From Myxococcus stipitatus DSM 14675 (lineage in GTDB: Bacteria; Myxococcota; Myxococcia; Myxococcales; Myxococcaceae): a stretch of 64,000 bases of DNA. The notes below the pieces were generated by a model. That model ran no database searches, had not been told where the DNA came from, and was given only the letters and a program-made list of their open reading frames with translations. The DNA is taken from positions 124,001-188,000 of the forward strand of contig NC_020126.1 of the NCBI RefSeq assembly GCF_000331735.1, in the 5' to 3' direction. Each line of letters opens with the position of its first letter. The first letter of the stretch is position 1. Positions 24,153 to 33,800 of the stretch are shown piece after piece. The position numbers were made by a program, and so were the translations under genes.

Positions 24153-25613
24153 TCAGGTGACCTTCGGGGCTTCCGGCGTCTCACGGGCCTCGAGCCGCGC
24201 CAGGCTGTCGAGGAACGCGCGGCCCTTGGCGGCGTCCGTCATGAAGACGAAGGCGGCCATGCCCTTGAGCTGCTCGAGTGACTCGCCCTCGCGGCCGGGC
24301 TTGCCCTGCTCCCGGTTGTGGATGGCGGCGCGCAGGCGGCGCACCACGTCGCGGGGGACTCGCGCGGCGGGCACTCCGTTGCGGGCCTGGTTCACCACCA
24401 GCCCCGTCACCTGCTGACGCGTGCCCTTGCGGCTCACGCGCGTCTTCTCGGGGTGCAGGCGGAAGCCCTCGGCCTCCACCACGTCCTTCACGCGGGTCAG
24501 CAGCACCGCCACCGGGGCGCCCTGGGCGCGGCGGGCCTTGGGCTGCTTCGCCTTCGTCCACGAGAAGGTGAGGTCGTCCGCGTAGCGCGTGTAGGTGAAG
24601 CCCAGGCGCTTCGACAGCGCGGACAGGCGCTTGTCCAGCTTCAGGCACAGCGCGTTGGTGATGCCGGGAGACGTGGGCGCGCCCTGGGGCAGCGCGCGCG
24701 GGCCCTTGGCCACGTGCAGCGTCTTGCCTCGGAACTGCACCGTCTCGCGCGGGGCCTCGGTGGACATCAGCGCCAGCAGCGTGGAGGCGTTCTCCGGCAG
24801 GCCGCCCTTGCGCAACAGGCCCTTCACCCGGCGCCACGTGACGGAGGGGAAGAAGTCCTTCACGTCCACCTTCACCACCACGTCCGCGCCCTGGTGGGCC
24901 AGCGCGTTGGTGAGGATGGAGCGCCCCGCGACGAAGCCATGCGCCGCGCCGTGCACGGGCAGCCGCTCCACCACGTTGGCCAGCACCCAGCGCTGGGCTT
25001 CCTTCAGCTCCGGCTTGGGGGACGTAATCGTGCGCGTGCCGCCGTCGCGCTTGGGGATGCCCCAGCTGACGTAGTTGGAGCCGGTGTCCACCTCGCGGTG
25101 GAAGGCGAAGCCGCGCAGCTTGGAGATGCTCAGCCCCAGCGCCTTCGCCAGCGCCTCCGCGGAGCCCAGCTCCGGCATGCCGTTGGCGCGGGCGCGCTCT
25201 TCCCGGTGCGGGATGTCGAACTTGTCGGAGCCGCCGTCCTTCTCTTCCCAGTGGATGTTGGGGCCCAGGTGGCCCACGTGCGTGGCCTTCCACGCTTCAT
25301 GCGTCTGGCGGAGGAGGGCGCGGCGCTCGGTGGCCTCGGCCTTCTTCTTCTCCTTCCAGGCCGTCTTCTCCTTCTCCGTGACGCCGGACTCCAGGTCGCC
25401 GACGGCGAGGCCGCGGGAGACGAGCTGGGCCTGCACCCACGCGTCCGCGCCGCCGGCCTCGACGATGGCCTTCCAGCGCGTGACGAGCGCCTCGTAGGCG
25501 ACGCGCCGGGCCTCGCGCTGGACGAGCGCGGTGGCGGTGGCGGCCTGGGGCGCGGGGGTGGGAACGGTCTGCGGTGCTGCTGCGGGGACGAAGGACTCCA
25601 GCCTGCCGGTCAT
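24153..25613 (-). CDS. ret: Retron reverse transcriptase, Mx162 type
   Basis: A 486-aa reverse transcriptase that copies part of its own upstream RNA into a branched RNA-DNA molecule (msDNA). RT blocks are in order: IPKRDGGTRTITSPK, the retron-specific NAxxH motif (ILTNALAHQG, near 235), VKVDVKDFFPSV, LPQGAPTSPGITN, the catalytic YTRYADDLTFS (near 342-352) and the retron VTG motif (QVTGLVVN, near 400). The roughly 150-residue N-terminal extension, charged and coiled (EKTAWKEKKKAEATERR), and the total length agree with the Myxococcus xanthus Mx162 enzyme (485 aa as I recall). The msr-msd region lies immediately upstream on the same strand. No separate effector gene follows; the next gene downstream is convergent. 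Confidence 0.95.
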   Translation of the reverse strand: MTGRLESFVPAAAPQTVPTPAPQAATATALVQREARRVAYEALVTRWKAIVEAGGADAWVQAQLVSRGLAVGDLESGVTEKEKTAWKEKKKAEATERRALLRQTHEAWKATHVGHLGPNIHWEEKDGGSDKFDIPHREERARANGMPELGSAEALAKALGLSISKLRGFAFHREVDTGSNYVSWGIPKRDGGTRTITSPKPELKEAQRWVLANVVERLPVHGAAHGFVAGRSILTNALAHQGADVVVKVDVKDFFPSVTWRRVKGLLRKGGLPENASTLLALMSTEAPRETVQFRGKTLHVAKGPRALPQGAPTSPGITNALCLKLDKRLSALSKRLGFTYTRYADDLTFSWTKAKQPKARRAQGAPVAVLLTRVKDVVEAEGFRLHPEKTRVSRKGTRQQVTGLVVNQARNGVPAARVPRDVVRRLRAAIHNREQGKPGREGESLEQLKGMAAFVFMTDAAKGRAFLDSLARLEARETPEAPKVT

Positions 25614-25665
25614 GTCAGCACCTTCGAGAGGGAGGGCGGCGGCGTTGGATGAGGCGGCTGTCTGT

Positions 25666-25698
25666 CGCGAGCAGTCGAGGGAGGCCGGGAAAGCACCA
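25666..25698 (-). repeat. Retron inverted repeat a1
   Basis: The 33-base a1 repeat lies at the 3' side of msd, 53 bp before the RT start. It is complementary to a2 (25912-25944) at 26 of 33 positions, with the outer 18 bases matching at 16. The a1/a2 duplex positions the branching guanosine for priming. Confidence 0.75.
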
Positions 25699-25911
25699 CC
25701 ATCTTACCTGGGGCACGGTAGCCTCACCGGCTCTCCCCTCCTAGGCACTGCGGCCGGGGCGGGCGAACGGCGGTCGCGTCGTTGACTCCGCTGCCCGCCC
25801 CGGCCGCAGTGCCTAGGAGGGAGAGAGCCAAGAACAGGCTACCTTGCGGAGAGTGTCCTGCATTCCAACCGGAGCGGCGCAACGCCGCTCCCGCGCTCGA
25901 GGCGCTCAGGC

Positions 25912-25944
25912 TGATGCACTCCGGACCTCTCTCGGCTGCTCGCG
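25912..25944 (-). repeat. Retron inverted repeat a2
   Basis: Partner of a1 at the 5' end of msr. The base next to it on the transcript is a G (position 25911), the expected branch residue for 2',5' linkage to the msDNA. Confidence 0.75.
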
Positions 25945-25986
25945 CTTGAAGCGCGTCTCATCGTGTCTTCCGTCGCACCTGCCCTT

Positions 25987-26008
25987 TCGGCCGCACCGAG
26001 GCGGCCGA
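25987..26008 (-). terminator. Hairpin between the SWIM/WGR gene and the retron
   Basis: TCGGCCGC (25987-25994) and GCGGCCGA (26001-26008) form a perfect 8-bp stem with a 6-base loop, starting 17 bases after the upstream stop. There is no T run. It may end the upstream operon or attenuate read-through into the retron. Confidence 0.5.
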
Positions 26009-26024
26009 GCCGTTGTTGAGTGGT

Positions 26025-27869
26025 TTACACCAAGGACGACGCCGCGTCGATGTAGCCGTCGGCGGAAAGCGTCTCCAGCCGCGTGAAATACGCCGAGCGC
26101 GCCTCCGCGTCGGAGTCGAACCAGAGCCGCTGGTGACGCGCCTCGCCGGTGCGAAGGCCCCACTCCACGGCGACAATCTGACCATCCAGGGAGACGCGGT
26201 ACACCATCTCCTGTCCGCTCTCCGCGTCGCGGCGCACGTAGGAGCGCGTCTCCGCGCGGATGAGCTTGCGGCCCTCGGGAGTGCGGCGCAGGGCCTCCTC
26301 CTCGGTGCGGCGGCGCGAGTAGGCCAGGCGCAGCGCGAACTGGTGCTCGCAGGGGCCCTCGCGCATGCCGGAGCGGCGGAAGTGCGGACAGCCGCAGGTG
26401 GCTTCCTTCACGCGGCCTTCCAAGTCCAACAGGAAGCTGGGGAAGAAGCTGCGCACCGCCTCGCGGTCCACCACCTCGCCGTGGATGCGGGTGCCTTCGC
26501 CCACCACGTCGTGGACCTTGGTGAGCTTCACCTCGCCCGCTCCCGCGGAGCCGTCGCCCAGCAGGCGGTGGGCCCGGGCCTCGCGCTCGCTGCCGAAGCG
26601 GATGACGGACTCGTCCACCGGCGTGGCCATCAAGTCGCGGGGGCGGTACTGGCCCTTGGACAGGTCGAAGAGGACGCGGCCGCGCAGGCACTCGAGCTGG
26701 AGGGCGGCGCGCGCCTGCTCCTTCGTCGCGCCGTTGGCTCCGGCGACGAGCGTCTCGAAGGACAGCGGACCTTCGGCGCGCAGCCTGTCTCGCAGCGACT
26801 GGGCCAGGCCCTCCGGGACGGCGCGGGGCATGAGGACGTCGAAGGCCGCGGCGGAGGACCAGCCGCTCTCCGTCCAGCCCGTGAGTCCGAGCGTCAGCGT
26901 GGCCGAGCCCATGTCGATGACCCAGAACACCGGCAGGCCCGGCCCCATGAGCTGCAGGCGCACCGACTTCGCGTGGGGCAACAGCCGCGCGAGCGCCATC
27001 AGCCGCTGACGGCCGAAGGTGCGCACGACGGCGGGGGACGTGCCCGTGTACTTGCCCCCGTGGCACTCCAGCACCAGCTCCCAGGGCTCCAGCACCAGCC
27101 GGGGCGCCGCGCCGGGGACCAGCTCGAAGCGCAGGGCGCGCGGGGCCTTCTTCGCCTTGCGGGTGCGCAGCGCGAAGAGGAGGTTGTAGAGGTCGATGGG
27201 GGCCAGCTCACACGTGCTGGACGGCAGCGTGGCGGCGGACTGCACCTGGAGGAAGCCGCGCAGCCAGGCGTGCGGCACCTCCACGTTGCGAGGCTCGCGG
27301 GCGGCCTTCGCGGGCAGCGCGACGTGCGCGTCCAGTGAGACGGGCAGGTAGGTGCGCAGGCGGTCCATCCGGGCCGGGAGGTCCGCGGGGACGTCCAGGA
27401 AGGTGGAGCCGTGCGCGGCCTCGCGGCCGTCGAAGAGGCCGTTGTCGAAGGACAGGCGCGCGTAGGCGCTCTCGTCGCGGGAGAAGACCTCCAGCGAGAC
27501 GCTGTCCGGGTCCACGGTGAGGACCGGGTCCAGCAGCGCGTCCTGCTTCTCCTCGCCGTCGAGCGCGTTGTCGAGGAAGGCCTTCTGCGCCTCCCAGATT
27601 TGCGCCGTGGCCCGCTTCCCCTGCTTCATGAGGTAGGCGAGGTACGCGGTGCGGTCCTTGCCCCGGTAGCGCAAGTCGCTGGAGAGGATGCCGAACGCGG
27701 CGGTGAGCGTGTCGCGGAAGAGCGCGGAGTCCTTCACGCGCCCGCGCACGCCCACGGTGCCGCGAGAGCCCTCCAGGGCCAGCAGCACACGCGAGGCGTC
27801 CGCGGTCGACTCCACGTCGCTCGTGGTGGCGTAGCGAAGCTCGACGGGGTGACGGGTGGCGGTCGTCAC
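26025..27869 (-). CDS. SWIM zinc-finger protein with a WGR-like C-terminus
   Basis: A 614-aa protein. A SWIM zinc finger (CxC-x12-CxH) lies near residues 494-511 (TCGCPHFRRSGMREGPCEHQ). The last 60 residues look like a WGR domain: IVAVEWGLRTGEARHQR, then FDSDAEARSAYFTRLETL and GYIDA, matching the W-G-R...F...A...F...K...GY spacing. SWIM and WGR domains bind nucleic acid or protein. In other bacteria they occur in MoxR/VWA-linked gene clusters with HEAT-repeat proteins (the E. coli yeh cluster has a SWIM and a WGR gene). The N-terminal 450 residues match no domain I know. It starts at GTG 27869 in a 4-base overlap with the WD40-HEAT gene, so the two are translationally coupled. The retron begins 80 bp downstream. 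Confidence 0.82.
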   Translation of the reverse strand: MTTATRHPVELRYATTSDVESTADASRVLLALEGSRGTVGVRGRVKDSALFRDTLTAAFGILSSDLRYRGKDRTAYLAYLMKQGKRATAQIWEAQKAFLDNALDGEEKQDALLDPVLTVDPDSVSLEVFSRDESAYARLSFDNGLFDGREAAHGSTFLDVPADLPARMDRLRTYLPVSLDAHVALPAKAAREPRNVEVPHAWLRGFLQVQSAATLPSSTCELAPIDLYNLLFALRTRKAKKAPRALRFELVPGAAPRLVLEPWELVLECHGGKYTGTSPAVVRTFGRQRLMALARLLPHAKSVRLQLMGPGLPVFWVIDMGSATLTLGLTGWTESGWSSAAAFDVLMPRAVPEGLAQSLRDRLRAEGPLSFETLVAGANGATKEQARAALQLECLRGRVLFDLSKGQYRPRDLMATPVDESVIRFGSEREARAHRLLGDGSAGAGEVKLTKVHDVVGEGTRIHGEVVDREAVRSFFPSFLLDLEGRVKEATCGCPHFRRSGMREGPCEHQFALRLAYSRRRTEEEALRRTPEGRKLIRAETRSYVRRDAESGQEMVYRVSLDGQIVAVEWGLRTGEARHQRLWFDSDAEARSAYFTRLETLSADGYIDAASSLV

Positions 27870-30800
27870 GACGGGGTACCTTCCTTCTCGGTCTGGACCT
27901 GGCTCAGTTTGCGCGTGCGGTCAGCGGCGCGCCGCGCGCGTTTGTGGGCGCGCCAGGCGGCCTTGCGCAGCTCCACGGAGTTCGACTTGTCGAACGCGGA
28001 CTCGTGCAGCAGCTTCGCCGCCTCGTCTCCGCCGAGCCGGCCCATGCCGGCCCATGCTTCCTGCTTCACTTCGGGCTTCGCGTGGGCGGACAGCACCTTC
28101 AGCGGCGCCAGGTCGCGGCTCCCCAGCAGCGCGGGCTCCGCGAGGCGACGGCCCTCGGAGGTGGCGAGCGCGTCGGTGGACACCTTCGCGCCCATGGGGC
28201 CCATGGCCACCGGGTCGAAGGGCTTCACCTCCAGCGCCCAGGCCCCCGCGCGGTCGGGGACCAGGTGCGCCAGCGCGTCCGCGACGGCCGAGCGCACCTG
28301 CGAGTCCGGGTCCGTCAGCGCGGCCTTGAGCACCTCGGCGGTGGCCGTGCGCTCCTTGTCGTTCGACATCACGGGGCCCGTGTCCTGGCCCGTCAGCTTC
28401 AGCGTGCCGCCCGCGGTGCCCAGTCGCTCCAGCGCGTTCGCGGCCTCGCGGCGCACGGACGCGGGGGCCTTGGTCTCGCCGCCCTGGAGAATCGCTCGCG
28501 CGGAGTCCGCGATGCCCGCGGCGCCCAGGCGCGAGCCGGCCCACAGGAGCCGCTCCCACGCGGTGGTCTGCTCCTGGCGCTTGGGGCCCGGGAGCGTGGA
28601 GGCCCAGTCGGTCGCCGTGCGGCGCTCGGCCGTGACCAGTGCGCGAGCCACCCCCGAGAGGTCGACCTGGCCGGGCTGACGCGCCTCGCCGGTCCACGTG
28701 CCCAAGAGCAGCGCCGCCTCCTCGCGGGCCGCCACCTTGTCGTGGCCCAGCAGCGCCACCGTCTCCGGCACGGGCATGACGCCGCGCCGGGCCAGTCCGC
28801 GCCGCAGGCGCAGCCGCAGGTCCTGGCTGGTCAACGTGGCCAGCCGAGGCACCAGCAGCGCGGGCTCGCCTTCCTTCGCCAGGTAGTCCGCGGCGGGGTC
28901 GGAGATGTCGTCGTACTTGCTGGCCACGGCGAGGAACTCGACGCGGGTGCGCTGCGTGGGGAAGAGCACGTCCAGCGCCTTGCGAGCCTCCGCGCGCAGG
29001 TCGTCGTCATCCGCGTCCAGCGTGGTGGCCAGGGCCGCCTCGGACTCCAGGTCCTTGAGCTTCGCCAGCTCCTTCACCACGGTGAGGGCCACGTCGCTGT
29101 CCGTGCCCGGGTCCAGCAGCAGCGCCTCCAGCTTCACGCGGGCGCGCTCGCCGCCGATGGCGCGCAGGCCCTTCACGCCGGCCTCCTGGAGCTCCGTGGA
29201 GGAGCCCTCCACCGCGGCGGCCTCCACCTTCTCCTCGATGCGGCGGCGCTCGTCGCCATCCGGCATGCGGCCCGCGAGCCGTCCCAGGCCCTCCATCGCC
29301 GCCCAGATCATCGACGGTTCCGTGGGGGCCTCGGGCGTGCCGCCAGCGGCCACTGCCTCCAGCTCGCTCAGCGCACGCACGTCACCCAGCGAGCCCAGGG
29401 CCAAGAGGGCACGCTCGCGCTGTCCATCCTCACCCGCGCGGGCGTACAGCAGCAGGGGCCGCAGCGCGCTGACACCGCGCAGGTGCGCGACCGCCTCGGC
29501 GGCCGGCAGCATCAGCTCCCGGGCTCCCGCGCGCAGCACGTCCTCCAGCGGCGCGACCGGAGCGCCGTGCTCGATGACGCGCTTGGAGTACAGCGCCACC
29601 GCCTCCGCGCGAACGGCGCCGTCCCGGTCGGAGAAGAGGCTCAGCAGAATCTCCGACTGGCCCACCTCCGCGCCGTGCTCCAGCGGGCGCAGGGCCTCCA
29701 GCCGCACCGCCGCGTCCGCGCTCTTCACCGCCGAGCGCAGGAAGCGGACCGCGAGCGCATGGTCGCGCTTCTTCTCGTCGGGGCCGGCGATGGAGATGGC
29801 GGCCGCCACGGTGGCGACGCGCACCGCGCTCGACTCGTCCTCGTGGCTCCGGCGCGCGAGCACGTCCAGCGCCTCCGGCCGGCGCGTCTGTCCCAGCGCG
29901 GCGACCAGGCGCTGACGCTCGTTGACGTCCGGGGCGGCGGCCAGGCGCGCGGCCAGGGCATTCACCGCGGCGGGGGTGCCCAGCCGGTGCAGCGCCTCCA
30001 TCGCGCGCTTGGCGACGGGGGCCGTCTCCGAGCGCAGGAAGATGGCCAGCACCTCCACCGCCCGGTCATCTCCGCGCATCGCCAGCAGCTCGGACGCGCG
30101 CAGGCGCAGGTCCTCGTGCTCGCTGGCCATCGCGCGACCGAGCGCCTCCGTGACGCGCGAGTCGTTGGCGCCCGCCAGCCGCTCAATCACGCCCACGCGC
30201 AGGTCGGCGTGCTCGCTGCTCAGCGCGGCGAGCAGCGGCTCCAGGCTGCCGGAGGGGCTGAGCTTCTCCAGCAGCTCGAAGGCGTAGCGGCGCACGTCCG
30301 CCAGCGGCGAGTTGAGCGCGGCGGTGATGCGCGCCTTCGCGGCGTCACCGCGCGCGGCCAATTCGTCCAGCGCGGCGCGGGCCACGTCCGGCGACAGCGA
30401 GGCCAGCGCGAGCGACAGCGGCTCATCGCTGCCCGCGGGGAACAGCTCCTTGAGGCCCGCGAGGGCGGCCTTGCGCACGAGCTGGTGCGGGTCCTCCAGG
30501 GCACGCAGCAGCGCGGCGACGGCGGCGGGGGTGCCCGCGTAGCCCTCCTGGGTGAGCTTCACCACGCGGTCCACGGCGTCGCGGCGGACGCGGTGGCTCT
30601 CGTCATCCCCCGCGGCCACCTGCCGCAGGAGGCCCACGTACGCGCCGAAGGCCAGCCGACGCAGGTGCTGACGCTCCTCGTTGGCGGTGGGCTCGGGCGC
30701 GCTCGTGCCGGGCTTCACCGCGGAGAACAGCCGGCGCAGCCAGCTCTTGCCGGGCGTGGCCTGCACGGGAGACGTGGTGGGCGCCGTCTCCGGCTTCCAC

Positions 30801-33800
30801 GGGGACTCCAGCGTGCGCGGACGCGCGACCTTCTGCGCCTCGCGGAAGTAGTCGAGCGGCTTGTTGCGCAGCAGCAGCACCTGCGCCGCCGCGTACCGCT
30901 GCTCGGGCTGCGCGCTGGAGAGGGCCTCGGCGAGTCCGACGACGCGCTTGGCGCGGTCCTCCTCCGAGGGCCAGTCCTTCATGTCGCCGACCTTGTCCGG
31001 GCGGGGCGGCAGCAGCACGTCCACCAGGTGGGCGCGGTACGCGTCCGGCTCCGTGCGCAGCTCCAGCGCGCGGGCCGCGGCGTAGCGCACCTCCGGCCTT
31101 CCGCTGGACAGCGCGCTGGCGAGCAGGTCCGGCGGCTCGCCCTGACGGGTGGCGCGCAAGTCGCGAGCGAGGACGATGGCGAACACCATCTCCTGCACCT
31201 CGCGCGCGCGGTCCTCCAGGCCGTGCAGCAGGCCACCATCACCCTGCGAGCCCAGGGCCGCGAAGGAGAGGATGGCGCCCAGCCGGATGGGCAGGTGGTC
31301 ATGGCGCAGGTTGCCGGTGAGCACCGGCAGGGCGCGCACGTCCCCCAGTCGCGCCAGGCCGTCCGCGCCCCACGAGCGCACCGCCACGTTGGCGTGGCCC
31401 AGCGTGTCCAGCAGGTAGCCCTCGTCGCCGCGACGGCTGGCGGTGGCGAGGCCGCGGGCGCCCTGCTCCTGCAGGTCCCCCTGGTCGCTGGTCACCAGCG
31501 TGGTGGCGAACCACGAGAGCAGCCGCCGCGAGCCCAGCGACGCCAGGGCCCGCGCGCCGCGCACGCGCAGCGGGGCGAGGAACGCGAGCGGGTAGGTGCG
31601 CTCCAGCTCCTTGTCCATCAGCCCGCGCATGGGCTCGATGATGTCCTCGGCGCCGCGCGGGGCGAGCAGCTCCGCGGCGCGCACGCGAACGAGCAGCGAC
31701 GCCGCCGCGAGGCCCGCGAGCAGCGGCCCGTTCTCGGTGGTCACCAGCTTGTCCAGCGCCTCCAGCGCGGCGACGGCGACCTCCACCTCTTCGTCCTGCA
31801 CGCGCTTGAGCAACGGCGAGCGCAAGGGCTCCGCGGGCGCGTGGACGGAGCCCTTCGCGCCCAGCACGCGCAGCGACGTGAGCGTGGAGGCCAGGGCCGC
31901 CAGGTGCGGCTCCGGCTTCTCCTTGCCGACCAGCTTCACCCACGCCTCGTAGGCGGCGGTGGCGACGCTTGCGTCGCGGTCCTCCACGGACTTCTTCAGG
32001 CGCTCCTGCGCCCAGCCCTCGGTGCCGCGCTGGGAGAGGACCTCCACGGCGCGGTGACGCAGGTCCGGGAAGCGGCCGGAGAGCGCGCGGTCCAGCGCCT
32101 TCTCCGGGACCTTCTCGTTCCAGGCCCACAGCGTGCGGAACGCCTCGCCGCGCACCTTGGCGGACTCGTCCTCCAGCGCGTCGCCGAGCAGCGACTCCGC
32201 GCCCTGCGCCGCCGAGCCCAGCTTCACCAGCCGGTCCAGGCCGCGCACGCGCACGTCCTCGTGGCCGGAGCGCAGCGCCGCCTCGGCCGAGGACAGCGGG
32301 GCCTCCACGCTCAGCGCCACCACGGCGTCGAGCGAGACGGCGCGCACGTCCGCGTTCTCGTCGTCCAGCATCCACACCAGCCGCTCGCGAGCACGCGCGT
32401 CCTGGAGGGCCTGGAGCGAGAGGGCGGCCTGACGGCGGATGACCGCCTCCGGCTCGCGGGACAGTTGGAGCAGCGCGCCCAGCGCCCGCGCGTCACCCAG
32501 GAGCGCGAGGCCGCGCGCACCGTGCACGGCGGTGTCCGGCGTCCGGCACGCCATGGCGGCGACCAGCGGCTCCAGGTCGTTCTCCGTCAGCGTGCCTCCG
32601 ACGGTGCCCTGCGCGGGCATGGTGTCGCGAGCGGTCTGGATGTCCGCGTCCGTGAGCGACGGCGCCCCCTGCCGGGTGCGCATGGCCAGGCGGCGGGCCA
32701 CGTCCTTGACGGCGCGCGCGAAGTCCTCGTCGCGGCTCTCCAGCGCGTGGGACAGGGCCCGGCGCTCCATCACGCGGATGGTGAAGGCCACGCGGCGCAC
32801 GTCGGCTTCCACGTCGTCCAGCGCGCGAGCGACCAGCGGCTGGAGGCGGGGGTGGCCCAGGAAGCCCGCCCCGGCGATGCGGATGAGCACCTCCACGCGC
32901 AGCGCGGACAGCCCGCGCTCGAAGGCGGCGCGCAGCGGCTCGGTGTCTCCCGCGGGGCTCACCTCGACCAGCGCGTCCAGGGCGGCCAGCGCCACCGCGG
33001 AGTCGTTCTGCCCGAGCATCCCCGCGATGAGGGACGGAATCAGCGGGGACGTGCCGCCCAGCTTCGCCAGCTTGCGCAGGCCCTCCACCCGCATGTCCAC
33101 GAAGCGCGATTCCAGCGCGGCGCGGGGGGCGGCCAGCGCCGACTCCGTCTCCAGCTTCTCGAGCGCCTTGAAGGACTCCGCGCGCACCTGGGGATGGTCG
33201 TCGCTGAGGCGCTCGCGCAGCTTCGCGCGCGCACCGACGCGGCCCTTCAGGCCCAGCTCGATGGCGGCGACGCGGCGGACCTCCGCCTCCTTGTCCGTGC
33301 TCAGCACCTGGAGCACGAACTCGAGCGCCTCCGGCTCGTCCAGCACCACGGCCTCGCGGACGGCGGCCTCGCGCTTGGGGCGGCCCGCCTTCAGCGACTC
33401 CGTCAGCACGTCCAGGCCGTGCCGCGAGGTGTCCTGGTCATTGGCCGGCTTGCCGTCCACCTCGATGCCGAAGCGGAAGACGCGGCGGTCGTCGCTCGCG
33501 GTGAAGACCGAGCCCAGCGCCGTCTTCGCCGCGCGCGGGTTGGCGGGCGGCATGAACACCAGCGCGTTCACCGGCTTGCTGCCGCAGTCGAACGTGCGCG
33601 GCTTGCGGCGCTCGTCCAGCTTCCACGCCTTCACCTTGCCGTCGCTGCCCGCGGACCAGACGCGGTCGGAGGGCTCCTCGTCGTTCTGCGCGGCGGGCGT
33701 GGGCGGGAAGAGCAGGGCGAGCACGGCGCCGGCGTGGCCGGTGTCCTTGTCGCCGCGGACCTCGAACTCCACCGCGCCGACGAGGTACCAGAAGCGCAGC

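Larger units (their letters stand above)
25666..25944 (-). ncRNA. Retron msr-msd transcript (Mx162-type msDNA template)
   Basis: The template reads from 25944 down to 25666. It begins in repeat a2. The msr follows, with a perfect 8-bp hairpin (25872-25879/25883-25890, CAA loop). The msd then carries a 28-bp perfect stem (25737-25764/25793-25820) with a 28-base loop, extended by a second stem (GGTAGCCT near 25718 with AGGCTACC near 25837). Repeat a1 ends the transcript. If the branching G is at 25911, directly next to a2, and the msDNA 5' end is at 25699, a 162-base DNA would end at 25860. A 77-base RNA would span 25930-25854, overlapping it by about 7 bases. Those are the published Mx162 proportions. 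The exact ends are inferred. Confidence 0.88.

Noticed and set aside
25737..25820. The long inverted repeat as a transposon end or terminator
   Set aside because: Its position between msr and the RT, flanked by a1/a2 repeats and a branch G, fits a retron msd, so an insertion-sequence or terminator explanation is unnecessary.
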